From UBA952 sp044361535 (GTDB lineage: Bacteria > Bacteroidota > Bacteroidia > Flavobacteriales_D > Crocinitomicaceae): 64,000 nt of DNA. The stretch is from NCBI GenBank assembly GCA_044361535.1, contig JBIKIQ010000015.1, forward strand, positions 21,725 to 85,724. Reading direction: 5' to 3'. Shown here piece after piece: positions 1-8,002 of the stretch. Positions within the stretch are counted from its first letter, which is position 1, and the number at the start of each line of letters is the position of its first letter. The position numbers and the translations under genes were made by a program. The notes beneath the pieces are model-generated. The model searched no databases and was not told the origin of the DNA. It worked only from the letters and a program-made list of their open reading frames with translations.

Positions 1-334
1 CGGATGGTTTGTTTGATTTTAAATCAGTCAAAAGAAGTTTGCATTTGTTTTCAACTTCATCGGCGCTTTTAAGAACATTATCCAATTCTGCGTCGGTGAG
101 CGTGTTGTTTTTTAATAATTTGTCTATGGAATCATTTTTTTTAACACAATCACAAAAATCCCACTGAATGCCATATTTTTCTACTATTCGATTCTTCTCT
201 TCTCGTTGATTTAAAGTATCAATATTCTTGGAGTTAATTCCCTTTGCACTTTCGTTTTTTGTAGAATTAACCGATTCAGAACATCCAAAAAAGAGTGTAG
301 TTGATAGTATAAAAATATACAAAAATCTATTCAA
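1..334 (-). CDS. Partial lipoprotein, function unknown (C-terminus beyond window)
   Basis: The reading frame runs off the left edge. The only sensible start is a TTG at 334, preceded by AAAGG at Shine-Dalgarno distance and three bases after the yajC stop, so it is probably translated in the yajC operon. The N-terminus (LNRFLYIFILSTTLFFGCSE) is a lipoprotein signal with the lipobox ending at Cys18, which predicts a lipid-anchored envelope protein. The mature part is charged and helical and has Cys residues in a WDFCDCVKK segment and near ENKCKLLL. I do not recognise a family. The non-ATG start explains why an ATG-only scan would miss it. Confidence 0.7.
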   Translation of the reverse strand, partial: MNRFLYIFILSTTLFFGCSESVNSTKNESAKGINSKNIDTLNQREEKNRIVEKYGIQWDFCDCVKKNDSIDKLLKNNTLTDAELDNVLKSADEVENKCKLLLTDLKSNKPS

Positions 335-337
335 CCT

Positions 338-607
338 TTATTTTGCTAATTCTTCAGAAGATCGAACGATAGCATTCTTATCAATTCTCAATTTGCTTCC
401 TTCAGAGGAAATAAGAATTGTTGTATCAGAAATTTCTAATACTTTTCCATGAATACCTGACGTTGTGATTACTTTGTCCCCTAGTGCTAATGATTCAATA
501 AATTTCTTTAGCTCTTTTCTTTTTTTCATGGGTGCACGGAAAATCAAGAAAAAATATACTAGCACAGCTGCTAGTAGTAATAACATATTTATAACTTCTT
601 TACTCAT
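338..607 (-). CDS. yajC: Preprotein translocase subunit YajC
   Basis: 89 aa, the usual length for YajC. One N-terminal membrane segment (about residues 6-24, rich in Leu, Val and Phe) is followed by the basic PMKKRKE stretch and a small beta-rich cytoplasmic domain with GDKVITTSGIHGKV, the most conserved part of the family. YajC associates with SecDF-YidC at the inner membrane and assists Sec-dependent export. It lies 12 bp downstream of the DUF1573 gene in the order nusB-DUF1573-yajC, which is common in Bacteroidota. ATG start at 607. Confidence 0.95.
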   Translation of the reverse strand: MSKEVINMLLLLAAVLVYFFLIFRAPMKKRKELKKFIESLALGDKVITTSGIHGKVLEISDTTILISSEGSKLRIDKNAIVRSSEELAK

Positions 608-619
608 TTTATTTTTTTT

Positions 620-1018
620 TTATTTTAGTACAACGTTTGCTTTAACATGAACTACTGTCAAACTGGGAACGGTATTGGCAGTAATTCTAACTGATTTTGA
701 AATTTTTCCTTCTCCTGTTTTGTCCGTATTTACTTCTGCTTTTATTTCTCCTGTTTCCCCAGCTAAAATAGGTTTTTTAGGAAAATCAGCAACTGTACAC
801 GTACACGAGCCTTTCACCTCGCTTATAACTAATGGACTTTTCCCGGTATTTTTTACCTTGAAAACAGCTTTTATTTTTTCGCCTTTATTAATTGTGCCTG
901 CATCGAATACAGGATCAACTTTCATTTCTGTTTTTTTGCCTATTTCAACAGTATTATCAGCAGTACAGCTAATTAGTAAGCTGACGGAAATAATTGAAAT
1001 GATAAATAAACTTTTCAT
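620..1018 (-). CDS. DUF1573 domain lipoprotein
   Basis: 132 aa. Signal peptide with lipobox LLISC gives a lipidated Cys18. The rest is a single Ig-like (ASH/DUF1573) beta-sandwich: FDAGTINKGEKIKAVFKVKNTG, a CTCT motif near residues 72-75, and the typical KNTGKSPLVI pattern. DUF1573 proteins are exported or periplasmic in Bacteroidota; their biochemical role is not established. It sits 5 bp from nusB and 12 bp from yajC on the same strand, so the three are probably cotranscribed. Family assignment is secure; function is not. Confidence 0.9.
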   Translation of the reverse strand: MKSLFIISIISVSLLISCTADNTVEIGKKTEMKVDPVFDAGTINKGEKIKAVFKVKNTGKSPLVISEVKGSCTCTVADFPKKPILAGETGEIKAEVNTDKTGEGKISKSVRITANTVPSLTVVHVKANVVLK

Positions 1019-1023
1019 AGCTA

Positions 1024-1971
1024 TTAATTTAAAAGTCCGCGACCAATTTTAATGATTTTTTTATCCTTTTTAAGACGATCTATTGCCTTGTCCAAAACGC
1101 CATTAATAAATGTATTACTTTTTGGTGTACTGTAATACTTGGAAATCTCAATTGTTTCATTTAGAGTCACTTTTGTAGGGATTTCCGGGAAAATTTGCAA
1201 TTCTGTTATCCCAATTTTCAAAAGAATTATATCCATTTTGGCAATTCTTTCCAGCTCCCAGTTTTTTGTGAGTTCGTCAATTAACAACTCATTTTCAGCA
1301 TTCATAGCGACAGTTTTGCGAAACAAATCAACCACAAATTCTTTCTCAGAATCGTTTGGTTTAAAAAGCGGGAGAATCGAAAATTCTGAATTTTCTTCGC
1401 TTGATTTAAGTGTTTTTAAAACCATTGAACAAGTATGATCTAAATCATCCATCCAATGAATACTTGTTTCCTCAAAAAAATGATGAAGTAGTTCTGAATT
1501 AGCAATCTCTGATTTGAACAAATTAACAGCAAATGCTTTGTGATTTTCAAAAGAATTTTCAGAATCATTCATGTACTCAAAATAGAGTTCGCTTTCTTGA
1601 ATTTGTAGAAATAGTTTTCTAAATATCTCTTGTTTTTCAGCACCTACCCAATTAGCTTTATGAAGTTCAGATTCTTTTCTTAATGCTGTGCTGTCTTGTA
1701 TTTTTTTAAATATTGAGTTGGTAATAAATTTAAGGTTCGGATTTAAATCTTCCTCCGTTGGTCTTAATTTTTTCTTTTTATCCTCTAATCTGTTTTCAGC
1801 CGCAACAACGAGCTCTGGCATGGTTAAAAGTAAAAGCATGTATAAATCATACATTCGCTCAACTGAATTCAATAATTCATTTTCAAATTTCAACAAATTT
1901 TCCTCGCCTGATTGATAATAGGCATAAAGCATTTGAAGAATCTTAATACGTAAATGTCTTCTGTTTAACAT
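1024..1971 (-). CDS. nusB: Transcription antitermination factor NusB
   Basis: 315 aa, about twice the E. coli length but typical of Bacteroidota, where NusB carries an extra N-terminal and middle helical region. The start MLNRRHLRIKILQMLYAYYQ matches the N-terminal helix of the fold. The C-terminal half has the classic WELERIAKMDIILLKIGITEL, the EIPTKVTLNETIEISKYYS segment and FINGVLDKA. NusB binds boxA RNA with NusE (S10) and supports processive rRNA transcription. It heads the run toward DUF1573 and yajC and follows the dehydrogenase by 3 bp. Confidence 0.95.
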   Translation of the reverse strand: MLNRRHLRIKILQMLYAYYQSGEENLLKFENELLNSVERMYDLYMLLLLTMPELVVAAENRLEDKKKKLRPTEEDLNPNLKFITNSIFKKIQDSTALRKESELHKANWVGAEKQEIFRKLFLQIQESELYFEYMNDSENSFENHKAFAVNLFKSEIANSELLHHFFEETSIHWMDDLDHTCSMVLKTLKSSEENSEFSILPLFKPNDSEKEFVVDLFRKTVAMNAENELLIDELTKNWELERIAKMDIILLKIGITELQIFPEIPTKVTLNETIEISKYYSTPKSNTFINGVLDKAIDRLKKDKKIIKIGRGLLN

Positions 1972-1974
1972 GAA

Positions 1975-3069
1975 TTAGTTTGAAAAATCTATTATTCCAA
2001 CATTTTTAATTCTCTCCTCCGCAATTGCATTTGCTATCTGATACGTTGGTAGATTTTCATTTTTTGACCGTGTCACTATGTTGAAGATGGTTTGGTATAT
2101 TTCTTCAGCTTTTGTCAACGCCCATTCACTTGAAAGACCATGTACTTCTGAGAAACAATTAATAACACCTCCGGCATTTATGGCATAATCCGGTGCGTAA
2201 ATTATTCCTTTTTCCATCACCGCTTTTCCATGAATACGCTCGTTTTTTAATTGGTTATTTGCCGCGCCTGCAATAATTGAACATTTTAATTTACTTAAAG
2301 TTTCGTCATTAACAGTTGCACCAAGAGCACATGGGGCGTAGATATCCATGTCTATTTCATAAATATTCTCAGGCGAAACTACCTGGGCATTATATTTTTT
2401 AGAAACTCGATCCAATGTTTCTTGATAGATATCAGAAATAAACACTTGAGCGCCTTCTTTCGTAAGGTGATTGACGAGATATTCTCCGACATGGCCAACC
2501 CCTTGAACGGCAATTTTCTTTCCTTCAAGTGAATCTGACCCAAATTGAATTTTAGCACATGCCTTCATTCCCATGTACACACCTAGGGCGGTTACAGGGG
2601 ATGGATCGCCACTTTTCCCGGGCAAGCCTACAACATGTTTGGTTTCTTGACTCACCCAACTCATGTCTTGTGGAGAAATCCCAACATCTTCAGCTGTTAT
2701 ATACTTTCCAGATAAGCTTTCTACAAATTTTCCAAAACGTCTGAAAAAGGCCTCGTTTTTCATCTTGTGTGAATCGCCAATAATTACTGCCTTTCCACCG
2801 CCTAAATTCAAATTTGAAATCGAATTTTTATAAGTCATTCCTCTTGACAGACGAAGAACATCATTCAATGCCTCCATTTCATTAGAATACATCCACATTC
2901 TTGTTCCTCCGAGTGCAGGACCAAGAACTGTACTGTGAATAGCAATAATAGCTTTCAAACCTGTTTCTTGATCTGTACAAAATAGGACTTGTTCGTGTCC
3001 CATGGCATACATTTGAGACAACACAGGATTTTCTGCTAAATTGACCTGATTAATTTCTTGAATTTCCAT
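1975..3069 (-). CDS. Glu/Leu/Phe/Val dehydrogenase, probably leucine dehydrogenase
   Basis: 364 aa, the size of the octameric branched-chain (Leu/Val/Phe) dehydrogenases rather than the ~450-aa glutamate enzymes. Visible motifs: ALGGTRMW, a catalytic-Lys region with NLGGGKAVIIGD, EDVGISPQDM, and the Rossmann segment VQGVGHVGEYL (GxGxxG). These enzymes oxidatively deaminate L-amino acids to 2-oxo acids with NAD+ in the cytoplasm. Length and motifs favour leucine dehydrogenase, but substrate cannot be settled by eye. It is only 3 bp upstream of nusB and divergent from the ABC exporter, with a 99-bp promoter region between them. Confidence 0.88.
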   Translation of the reverse strand: MEIQEINQVNLAENPVLSQMYAMGHEQVLFCTDQETGLKAIIAIHSTVLGPALGGTRMWMYSNEMEALNDVLRLSRGMTYKNSISNLNLGGGKAVIIGDSHKMKNEAFFRRFGKFVESLSGKYITAEDVGISPQDMSWVSQETKHVVGLPGKSGDPSPVTALGVYMGMKACAKIQFGSDSLEGKKIAVQGVGHVGEYLVNHLTKEGAQVFISDIYQETLDRVSKKYNAQVVSPENIYEIDMDIYAPCALGATVNDETLSKLKCSIIAGAANNQLKNERIHGKAVMEKGIIYAPDYAINAGGVINCFSEVHGLSSEWALTKAEEIYQTIFNIVTRSKNENLPTYQIANAIAEERIKNVGIIDFSN

Positions 3070-3107
3070 TTTTCAATTGTTTAAGCACGATTTTGCTCTT
3101 ATTGTCT

Positions 3108-3115
3108 TACGTTTG
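3108..3115 (+). promoter_or_regulatory. Candidate -7 box (TACGTTTG) for the ABC exporter
   Basis: TACGTTTG fits the Bacteroidota -7 consensus TAnnTTTG and lies about 53 bp before the exporter ATG at 3169, in the divergent gap 3070-3168. I did not find a well-spaced -33 TTG, so this is tentative. Confidence 0.4.
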
Positions 3116-3168
3116 ATTAATTTTATCTCCTGTAATTAACGACACTACAAATTTAGAAAAATAATCAG

Positions 3169-4923
3169 ATGAAGTCACTGAGCTATCTCAACAAATATTT
3201 CATAAAGTACAAATGGAGGTTTTTGTTTGGAATGTTTTTCACAGTAGTATCCAATTATTTTGGGGTCAAAATGCCTGTATATGTGAAAGATACAGTTGAT
3301 CAATTCATGGCGACAAGTGAATTTAATTCATTTGAAAATATTTTAATTCTGTCAGTTACATTGGGTGGAATCTACATGCTTTTATCTCTTTTAAAGGGAT
3401 TTTTTCTTTTTTTAATGCGTCAAACGATTATTGTTATGTCTCGATTTATTGAGTTTGACCTAAAAAATGAAATTTTTACGCATTACCAAAAGTTAGATAC
3501 CGCATTTTACAAGAAAAATTCTACCGGTGATTTAATGAATCGAATTTCAGAAGATGTAAGTCAAGTTCGCATGTATCTAGGTCCTGGTGTTATGTATACC
3601 ATTAATCTGGTTGTATTATTTATAATGGTAATTTATCAAATGGTAGAAATTAGTCCATTACTAACATTCTATGTTCTTTTACCACTTCCCATAATGTCTT
3701 TTTTAATCTATAAGGTTTCTACAAAAATGAATTTTTTAAGCAAAAAGGTTCAGGAGGAACAGTCCGCATTGTCAACAATTGCACAAGAATCATTCGCTGG
3801 TATTCGCGTTATAAAAGCATATAGTCGCGAACAAGAGATGGCATCGGGATTTACGGATTCTTCTTTTAATTATAAAAAGCGAACAATGAGCTTAGTGTTG
3901 GTAAATGCGCTATTCATGCCAACGATGCTATTTTTGATAGGGTTAAGTACAATTCTTTCAATTTATCTTGGTGGATTAATGGTCTATGATAAATCAATTA
4001 CTCTCGGTGCAATTGTTGCGTTTATTTTCTTTGTAAATAACTTAACTTGGCCATTTGCAAGTATTGGTTGGGTTACGTCAATTATTCAACGCGCATCGGC
4101 ATCCCAAAAAAGAATCAATGAATTCTTAGAAATTCAACCGGAGGTCATTTCAAAAACTAATGAAAATTTTGATTTTCAAGGCAAGATAACATTTAATCAT
4201 GTTTCTTTTACCTATCAAAACACAGGCATTGAAGCAATAAACGATATAAATTTTGAAGTTAATAGAGGAGAAACATTAGCAATAATTGGAAAAACAGGAA
4301 GTGGTAAATCGTCTATTTTAAGTTTGTTAATGAGACAATTTGATCCTTCAAGTGGAGAGATTCTAATAGATGGCTTAAATTTAAAAGACCTAAATAGTAA
4401 TTCCTTTAGGGACCAAGCTGGAATAGTACCTCAAGAGGTGTTTTTGTTTTCAGATACCATTGCTAATAACTTAAGGTTTGGTTCCTTAATTAAGGATGTT
4501 ACCGAAGAAAAGCTATTTGAAGTAGCTAAACAAGCACATGTTTATCATAATATAGTTGATTTTCCCGATAAATTTGATACAATTTTAGGAGAGAGGGGTG
4601 TTAATTTGAGTGGTGGTCAGAAACAGCGATTGAGTATTGCGAGGGCTCTTATTCGAAATCCTAAATTGTTGATTTTAGATGATTGTTTATCGGCTGTTGA
4701 TACTGAAACAGAGGAAATTATTTTGAGTAATCTCAAAAAAGAGCAAAGCCATCGAACTACAATTGTTGTTAGTCATCGAATTTCAACCGTTCGGAATGCA
4801 ACTAAAATTATTGTCATTGACAAAGGACAAATTAAGGAATTTGGTGATCACGCATCACTGATGAAGGAAAATGGTATTTACGCTGAAATGTACGCTAAAC
4901 AATTGGCGGATGAAGCTGATTAA
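3169..4923 (+). CDS. ABC transporter, fused permease/ATPase (MsbA-like exporter)
   Basis: 584 aa half-transporter. An N-terminal six-helix type IV exporter domain (about residues 15-320) is followed by an ATPase domain (about 340-580). The ATPase has Walker A GKTGSGKSS near 374, a Q-loop at PQEVFLF, the signature LSGGQKQR near 479, Walker B LLILDD near 500 and the switch SHR. It should act as a homodimer or heterodimer in the inner membrane and export a lipid, peptide or drug; the substrate is not readable from sequence. Monocistronic, with its 3' end overlapping the convergent NUDIX gene by 29 bp. Confidence 0.93.
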   Translation: MKSLSYLNKYFIKYKWRFLFGMFFTVVSNYFGVKMPVYVKDTVDQFMATSEFNSFENILILSVTLGGIYMLLSLLKGFFLFLMRQTIIVMSRFIEFDLKNEIFTHYQKLDTAFYKKNSTGDLMNRISEDVSQVRMYLGPGVMYTINLVVLFIMVIYQMVEISPLLTFYVLLPLPIMSFLIYKVSTKMNFLSKKVQEEQSALSTIAQESFAGIRVIKAYSREQEMASGFTDSSFNYKKRTMSLVLVNALFMPTMLFLIGLSTILSIYLGGLMVYDKSITLGAIVAFIFFVNNLTWPFASIGWVTSIIQRASASQKRINEFLEIQPEVISKTNENFDFQGKITFNHVSFTYQNTGIEAINDINFEVNRGETLAIIGKTGSGKSSILSLLMRQFDPSSGEILIDGLNLKDLNSNSFRDQAGIVPQEVFLFSDTIANNLRFGSLIKDVTEEKLFEVAKQAHVYHNIVDFPDKFDTILGERGVNLSGGQKQRLSIARALIRNPKLLILDDCLSAVDTETEEIILSNLKKEQSHRTTIVVSHRISTVRNATKIIVIDKGQIKEFGDHASLMKENGIYAEMYAKQLADEAD

Positions 4924-5536
4924 TACGATGCTTTAATTCATTCAAAAGTAATGATGTCGCACCCCAAATAATTTTATTTTGAATTTTGAAACAAGGGGCA
5001 TTGCTTAACTTCAGTCCATTTTGCAGTTCAATATCAGAAAATGATTTAGATTGTGGAGAAATTACTTCGGAAAGAGGAACTTCCAATAGTTGACTAACCT
5101 CATCAGGATTAATCACTAAATTGGGTTTTTCATTATGAATGAAAACAAATGAATGAACAAGATAATTACTTACAGGAATGTAAACAGTTGATAAACTCCC
5201 AATTGGATGTAGATTTTGAATAGTAATTCCAATTTCTTCATGACTTTCACGTAAGGCTGTTTCAACTAAATCGTAATCGCCTTCATCCTTTTTTCCACCT
5301 GGAAATGCAATTTGTCCTGCGTGCTTTCGCATTGTGAGTGGTCGTTCAATCAAAATGAGTGTTGGTTCCTTTTCAAAGTAGAAATGAATACCTACGGCTG
5401 AGTTGATGTAGTTTTCGTCTTGGTCAAAGCCAATTTTACGATAAGGCGCCATTTCTAAATGAGCCTCTGATGCATCAAATGGCTCATTCAGTACGTATTT
5501 AAGACTTTGTTTCCAGGAGTCTAGATGAAATAACAT
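4895..5536 (-). CDS. NUDIX hydrolase, CoA pyrophosphatase-like
   Basis: 213 aa. The NUDIX box runs from Gly81 to Ile104 (GKKDEG...ETALRESHEEIGI, matching Gx5Ex7REUxEExGU). It is preceded by RKHAGQIAFPGG, the extra motif of the UPF0035/CoA-pyrophosphatase (NudL/CoAse) subgroup. Predicted reaction: Mg2+-dependent cleavage of CoA or acyl-CoA to 4'-phosphopantetheine and 3',5'-ADP, as a housecleaning function. It is 2 bp downstream of the TlpA gene, at the end of a minus-strand run starting at purL. The 3' end overlaps the convergent ABC gene by 29 bp. Confidence 0.88.
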   Translation of the reverse strand: MLFHLDSWKQSLKYVLNEPFDASEAHLEMAPYRKIGFDQDENYINSAVGIHFYFEKEPTLILIERPLTMRKHAGQIAFPGGKKDEGDYDLVETALRESHEEIGITIQNLHPIGSLSTVYIPVSNYLVHSFVFIHNEKPNLVINPDEVSQLLEVPLSEVISPQSKSFSDIELQNGLKLSNAPCFKIQNKIIWGATSLLLNELKHRINQLHPPIV

Positions 5537-5538
5537 CC

Positions 5539-6048
5539 TTAAGGTTTGAGGTACTTATCCAAGGTAATGTGTAGATTCAATCCTCTCAATTCATCACCTT
5601 TTGCCACAATATTCCCTTCGCCATCCATTAAAAATGCTGAAGGAATAGAGTTCACAAAATAAGCTTTTGCCGCTTTTGATTCTGAATCAATGGTGTGGTT
5701 TTTCCAAATGAGTCCGTCCTGTTCTATTGCCTCTTTCCATTTGATAAGGTCTTTGTCTAAAGAAACGCTAAATACCTCAAATCCAGTCGCATTCTTGAAC
5801 TTTTTCTTGCGATATTTGGTATATGCTTCAACTACTTTTGGATTTTCCTTTCTGCATGGTCCACACCACGAAGCCCAAAAGTCGATTAAAACCATTTTTC
5901 CTTTTAATGAGGATAATTTAATCTTTTTACCTTTAGGATTTGTTAATTCAATTTCTAACGCAGGTTCTGGTTTCACACTAGCACTTTGACCTTGTGATTT
6001 ACACGAAAATAAAAATAATGCAAAAAATAAGATGAAATAGGTTTTCAT
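5539..6048 (-). CDS. TlpA-family thiol:disulfide oxidoreductase lipoprotein
   Basis: 169 aa. Lipoprotein signal with LFSC (Cys16) predicts an envelope-anchored thioredoxin fold. The active site WCGPC is at residues 61-65 in FWASWCGPC, and the cis-Pro loop is in NSIPSAFL. Such proteins reduce or isomerise periplasmic disulfides, including in cytochrome c maturation. Two larger relatives at 22,044 and 23,210 share the active-site context and the W-K-EAI-QDGL-W-NH pattern, so they are paralogues. It lies 2 bp after murA, so it is probably translated from the same message. Confidence 0.92.
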   Translation of the reverse strand: MKTYFILFFALFLFSCKSQGQSASVKPEPALEIELTNPKGKKIKLSSLKGKMVLIDFWASWCGPCRKENPKVVEAYTKYRKKKFKNATGFEVFSVSLDKDLIKWKEAIEQDGLIWKNHTIDSESKAAKAYFVNSIPSAFLMDGEGNIVAKGDELRGLNLHITLDKYLKP

Positions 6049-6050
6049 AA

Positions 6051-7361
6051 CTAACCAATTCTTCGAATATCTGCTCCAATATTATTTAAGCGAAGTTCAA
6101 TGTCTTGATAACCTCGGTCAATTTGTTCAATATTGTGAATGACGCTTTTACCTTGAGCTGAGAGAGCTGCAATAAGTAAAGAAACACCTGCTCTAATGTC
6201 TGGAGAAGTCATCTGAATACCTCGCAATGGAAACTCTCGGTTCAGACCAATTACTGTTGCTCTATGTGGATCACATAATATAATTTGTGCGCCCATATCA
6301 ATTAATTTGTCAACAAAAAATAGACGCGATTCAAACATTTTTTGATGAATTAATACCGAACCTTTCGCTTGGGTGGCAATAACCAAAATAATAGATAACA
6401 AATCCGGTGTAAATCCTGGCCAAGGAGCATCGTAAATGGTTAAAATTGAGCCGTCAATAAAGGTGTCAATTTCGTAGTTTTCTTGAGCTGGAATATATAT
6501 GTCATCACCTCTGCGTTCTAATTTAATTCCAAGACGACGAAATACATTTGGAATTATTCCTAAGTTCTCCCAGCTTACATCTTTAATTGTGATTTCTGAC
6601 TGAGTCATGGCAGCTAATCCAATGAAACTACCAATTTCAATCATATCTGGTAGAATACGGTGGTAGCAGCCATTCAATTTTTTTACACCTTCAATGTGAA
6701 GTAAATTGGAACCGATGCCTTCAATTTTAGCACCCATTGCATTCAACATCTTACACAACTGTTGAATATAAGGTTCACAAGCCGCATTGTAGAACGTTGT
6801 TTTTCCTTCGGCCATTACAGCTGCCATTAGGATATTTGCTGTTCCTGTTACTGATGCTTCATCTAGGTGAATGTATGTTCCTTTCAGGTTTTTTGCTTCA
6901 ATGGAATAGAAATGTTCGCCAGCATCGTAATTGAATTTGGCACCCAAAATTGTAAATCCTTCAAAGTGTGTATCTAGTCTTCGTCGACCAATTTTATCGC
7001 CACCCGGTTTTGGGATAAATCCTTTTCCGAATCGCGCTAAAAGTGGACCAACAATCATAATGGAGCCACGAAGTGCGGCTGCCTTTTTCTTGAATTCCTC
7101 CGTCTCTAAGTATTTTAAGTCAATGTCTTTTGCTTGGAAATTATAAGTTCCCTTCTCGACTTTTTCTACTTTAACACCCATCGACTGAAGTAGGTTGATG
7201 AGTTTATTTACATCAACTATATCTGGGATGTTAGAAATTGTAACTTTTTCTTCAGTAAGAAGTGGAGCGCAAAGAACTTGTAACGCTTCATTTTTAGCTC
7301 CTTGTGGAATTAATTCTCCCTTTAATTTTTTTCCACCATGAATTTCGAAAGATGCCGACAT
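6051..7361 (-). CDS. murA: UDP-N-acetylglucosamine 1-carboxyvinyltransferase MurA (Asp variant)
   Basis: 436 aa, full length for the EPSP-synthase-like inside-out alpha/beta barrel. It transfers enolpyruvate from PEP to UDP-GlcNAc, the first committed step of peptidoglycan synthesis. The substrate Lys22-Asn23 pair is in GAKNEA. The catalytic loop reads PGGDKIGRRRLDTH. Asp122 stands where E. coli MurA has Cys115, the residue alkylated by fosfomycin; Cys-to-Asp enzymes in other bacteria are active but fosfomycin-insensitive. The GAT codon is clear in the DNA. It is 1 bp from DUF4290 and 2 bp from tlpA, in an operon-like run. Confidence 0.96.
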   Translation of the reverse strand: MSASFEIHGGKKLKGELIPQGAKNEALQVLCAPLLTEEKVTISNIPDIVDVNKLINLLQSMGVKVEKVEKGTYNFQAKDIDLKYLETEEFKKKAAALRGSIMIVGPLLARFGKGFIPKPGGDKIGRRRLDTHFEGFTILGAKFNYDAGEHFYSIEAKNLKGTYIHLDEASVTGTANILMAAVMAEGKTTFYNAACEPYIQQLCKMLNAMGAKIEGIGSNLLHIEGVKKLNGCYHRILPDMIEIGSFIGLAAMTQSEITIKDVSWENLGIIPNVFRRLGIKLERRGDDIYIPAQENYEIDTFIDGSILTIYDAPWPGFTPDLLSIILVIATQAKGSVLIHQKMFESRLFFVDKLIDMGAQIILCDPHRATVIGLNREFPLRGIQMTSPDIRAGVSLLIAALSAQGKSVIHNIEQIDRGYQDIELRLNNIGADIRRIG

Positions 7362-7362
7362 A

Positions 7363-8001
7363 TTAATTCTTTTTGAATTTCTTTTTCTGTTTTTGCTTGA
7401 AATTGTTGTTTTTATTCATCCTTTTTTGACCGCTTGACATACCCATTGATTTTAGTAACGTATTGGTATTGGTCAATTCATCCGGATTTTCTAAAACCAA
7501 TTCACCTTTAGAAAGCTCTTTTAGATTTCCAGCGATGACATGATTCTCAACTGCATCGTTGTTGTGAGAAAGATAGAGTTTCTTCATGAAATTAGCCATG
7601 GTATTTTTTAAGAACTCTTTTTCTTCAGCTGATTTTGTGTCTTTTGCCGTGGCTAGAATTTTCTCCGTATATTTCCCATAGTGTCCGTATTTAATTGAAC
7701 TTTTTGGATATTCCAGCAATTCTGGTTTCTCCATTAGTTTTTCAATTTTTGGAATTTCGTAAGGTGAATCCACGTCAAGTTGAAAATCAGACATTAAGAA
7801 AAGATGTGTCCAAAGTTTATGTCTAAAGTCATCGACATCTCGTAAATGAGGATTTAACTGACCCATTACCTCGATTATTGCTTGAGCAGCTCGGTTTCGT
7901 TCATCGCGATTTTCGATTTGCATGGCAAATGATATCATATTTTGAACATTTCTACCATATTCAGGCAAAATCATTTTAACCCTAGTTGTGTTGTATTCCA
8001 T
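7363..8001 (-). CDS. DUF4290 domain protein
   Basis: 212 aa. The N-terminal MEYNTTRVKMILPEYGRNVQ and the RNRAAQAIIEVMGQLNPHLR stretch are characteristic of DUF4290, a family found almost only in Bacteroidota and typically next to murA, as here. The protein looks soluble and mostly helical, and ends in a very basic Lys/Asn/Gln-rich tail (KNNNFKQKQKKKFKKN) that could bind nucleic acid or an acidic partner; that is inference. No catalytic motif is visible. It is tightly packed between purL (1 bp) and murA (1 bp). Function unknown. Confidence 0.9.
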   Translation of the reverse strand: MEYNTTRVKMILPEYGRNVQNMISFAMQIENRDERNRAAQAIIEVMGQLNPHLRDVDDFRHKLWTHLFLMSDFQLDVDSPYEIPKIEKLMEKPELLEYPKSSIKYGHYGKYTEKILATAKDTKSAEEKEFLKNTMANFMKKLYLSHNNDAVENHVIAGNLKELSKGELVLENPDELTNTNTLLKSMGMSSGQKRMNKNNNFKQKQKKKFKKN

Positions 8002-8002
8002 A

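Noticed and set aside
228..1052. Plus-strand open frames over the yajC/DUF1573 region
   Set aside because: They are antisense shadows of well-supported minus-strand genes.
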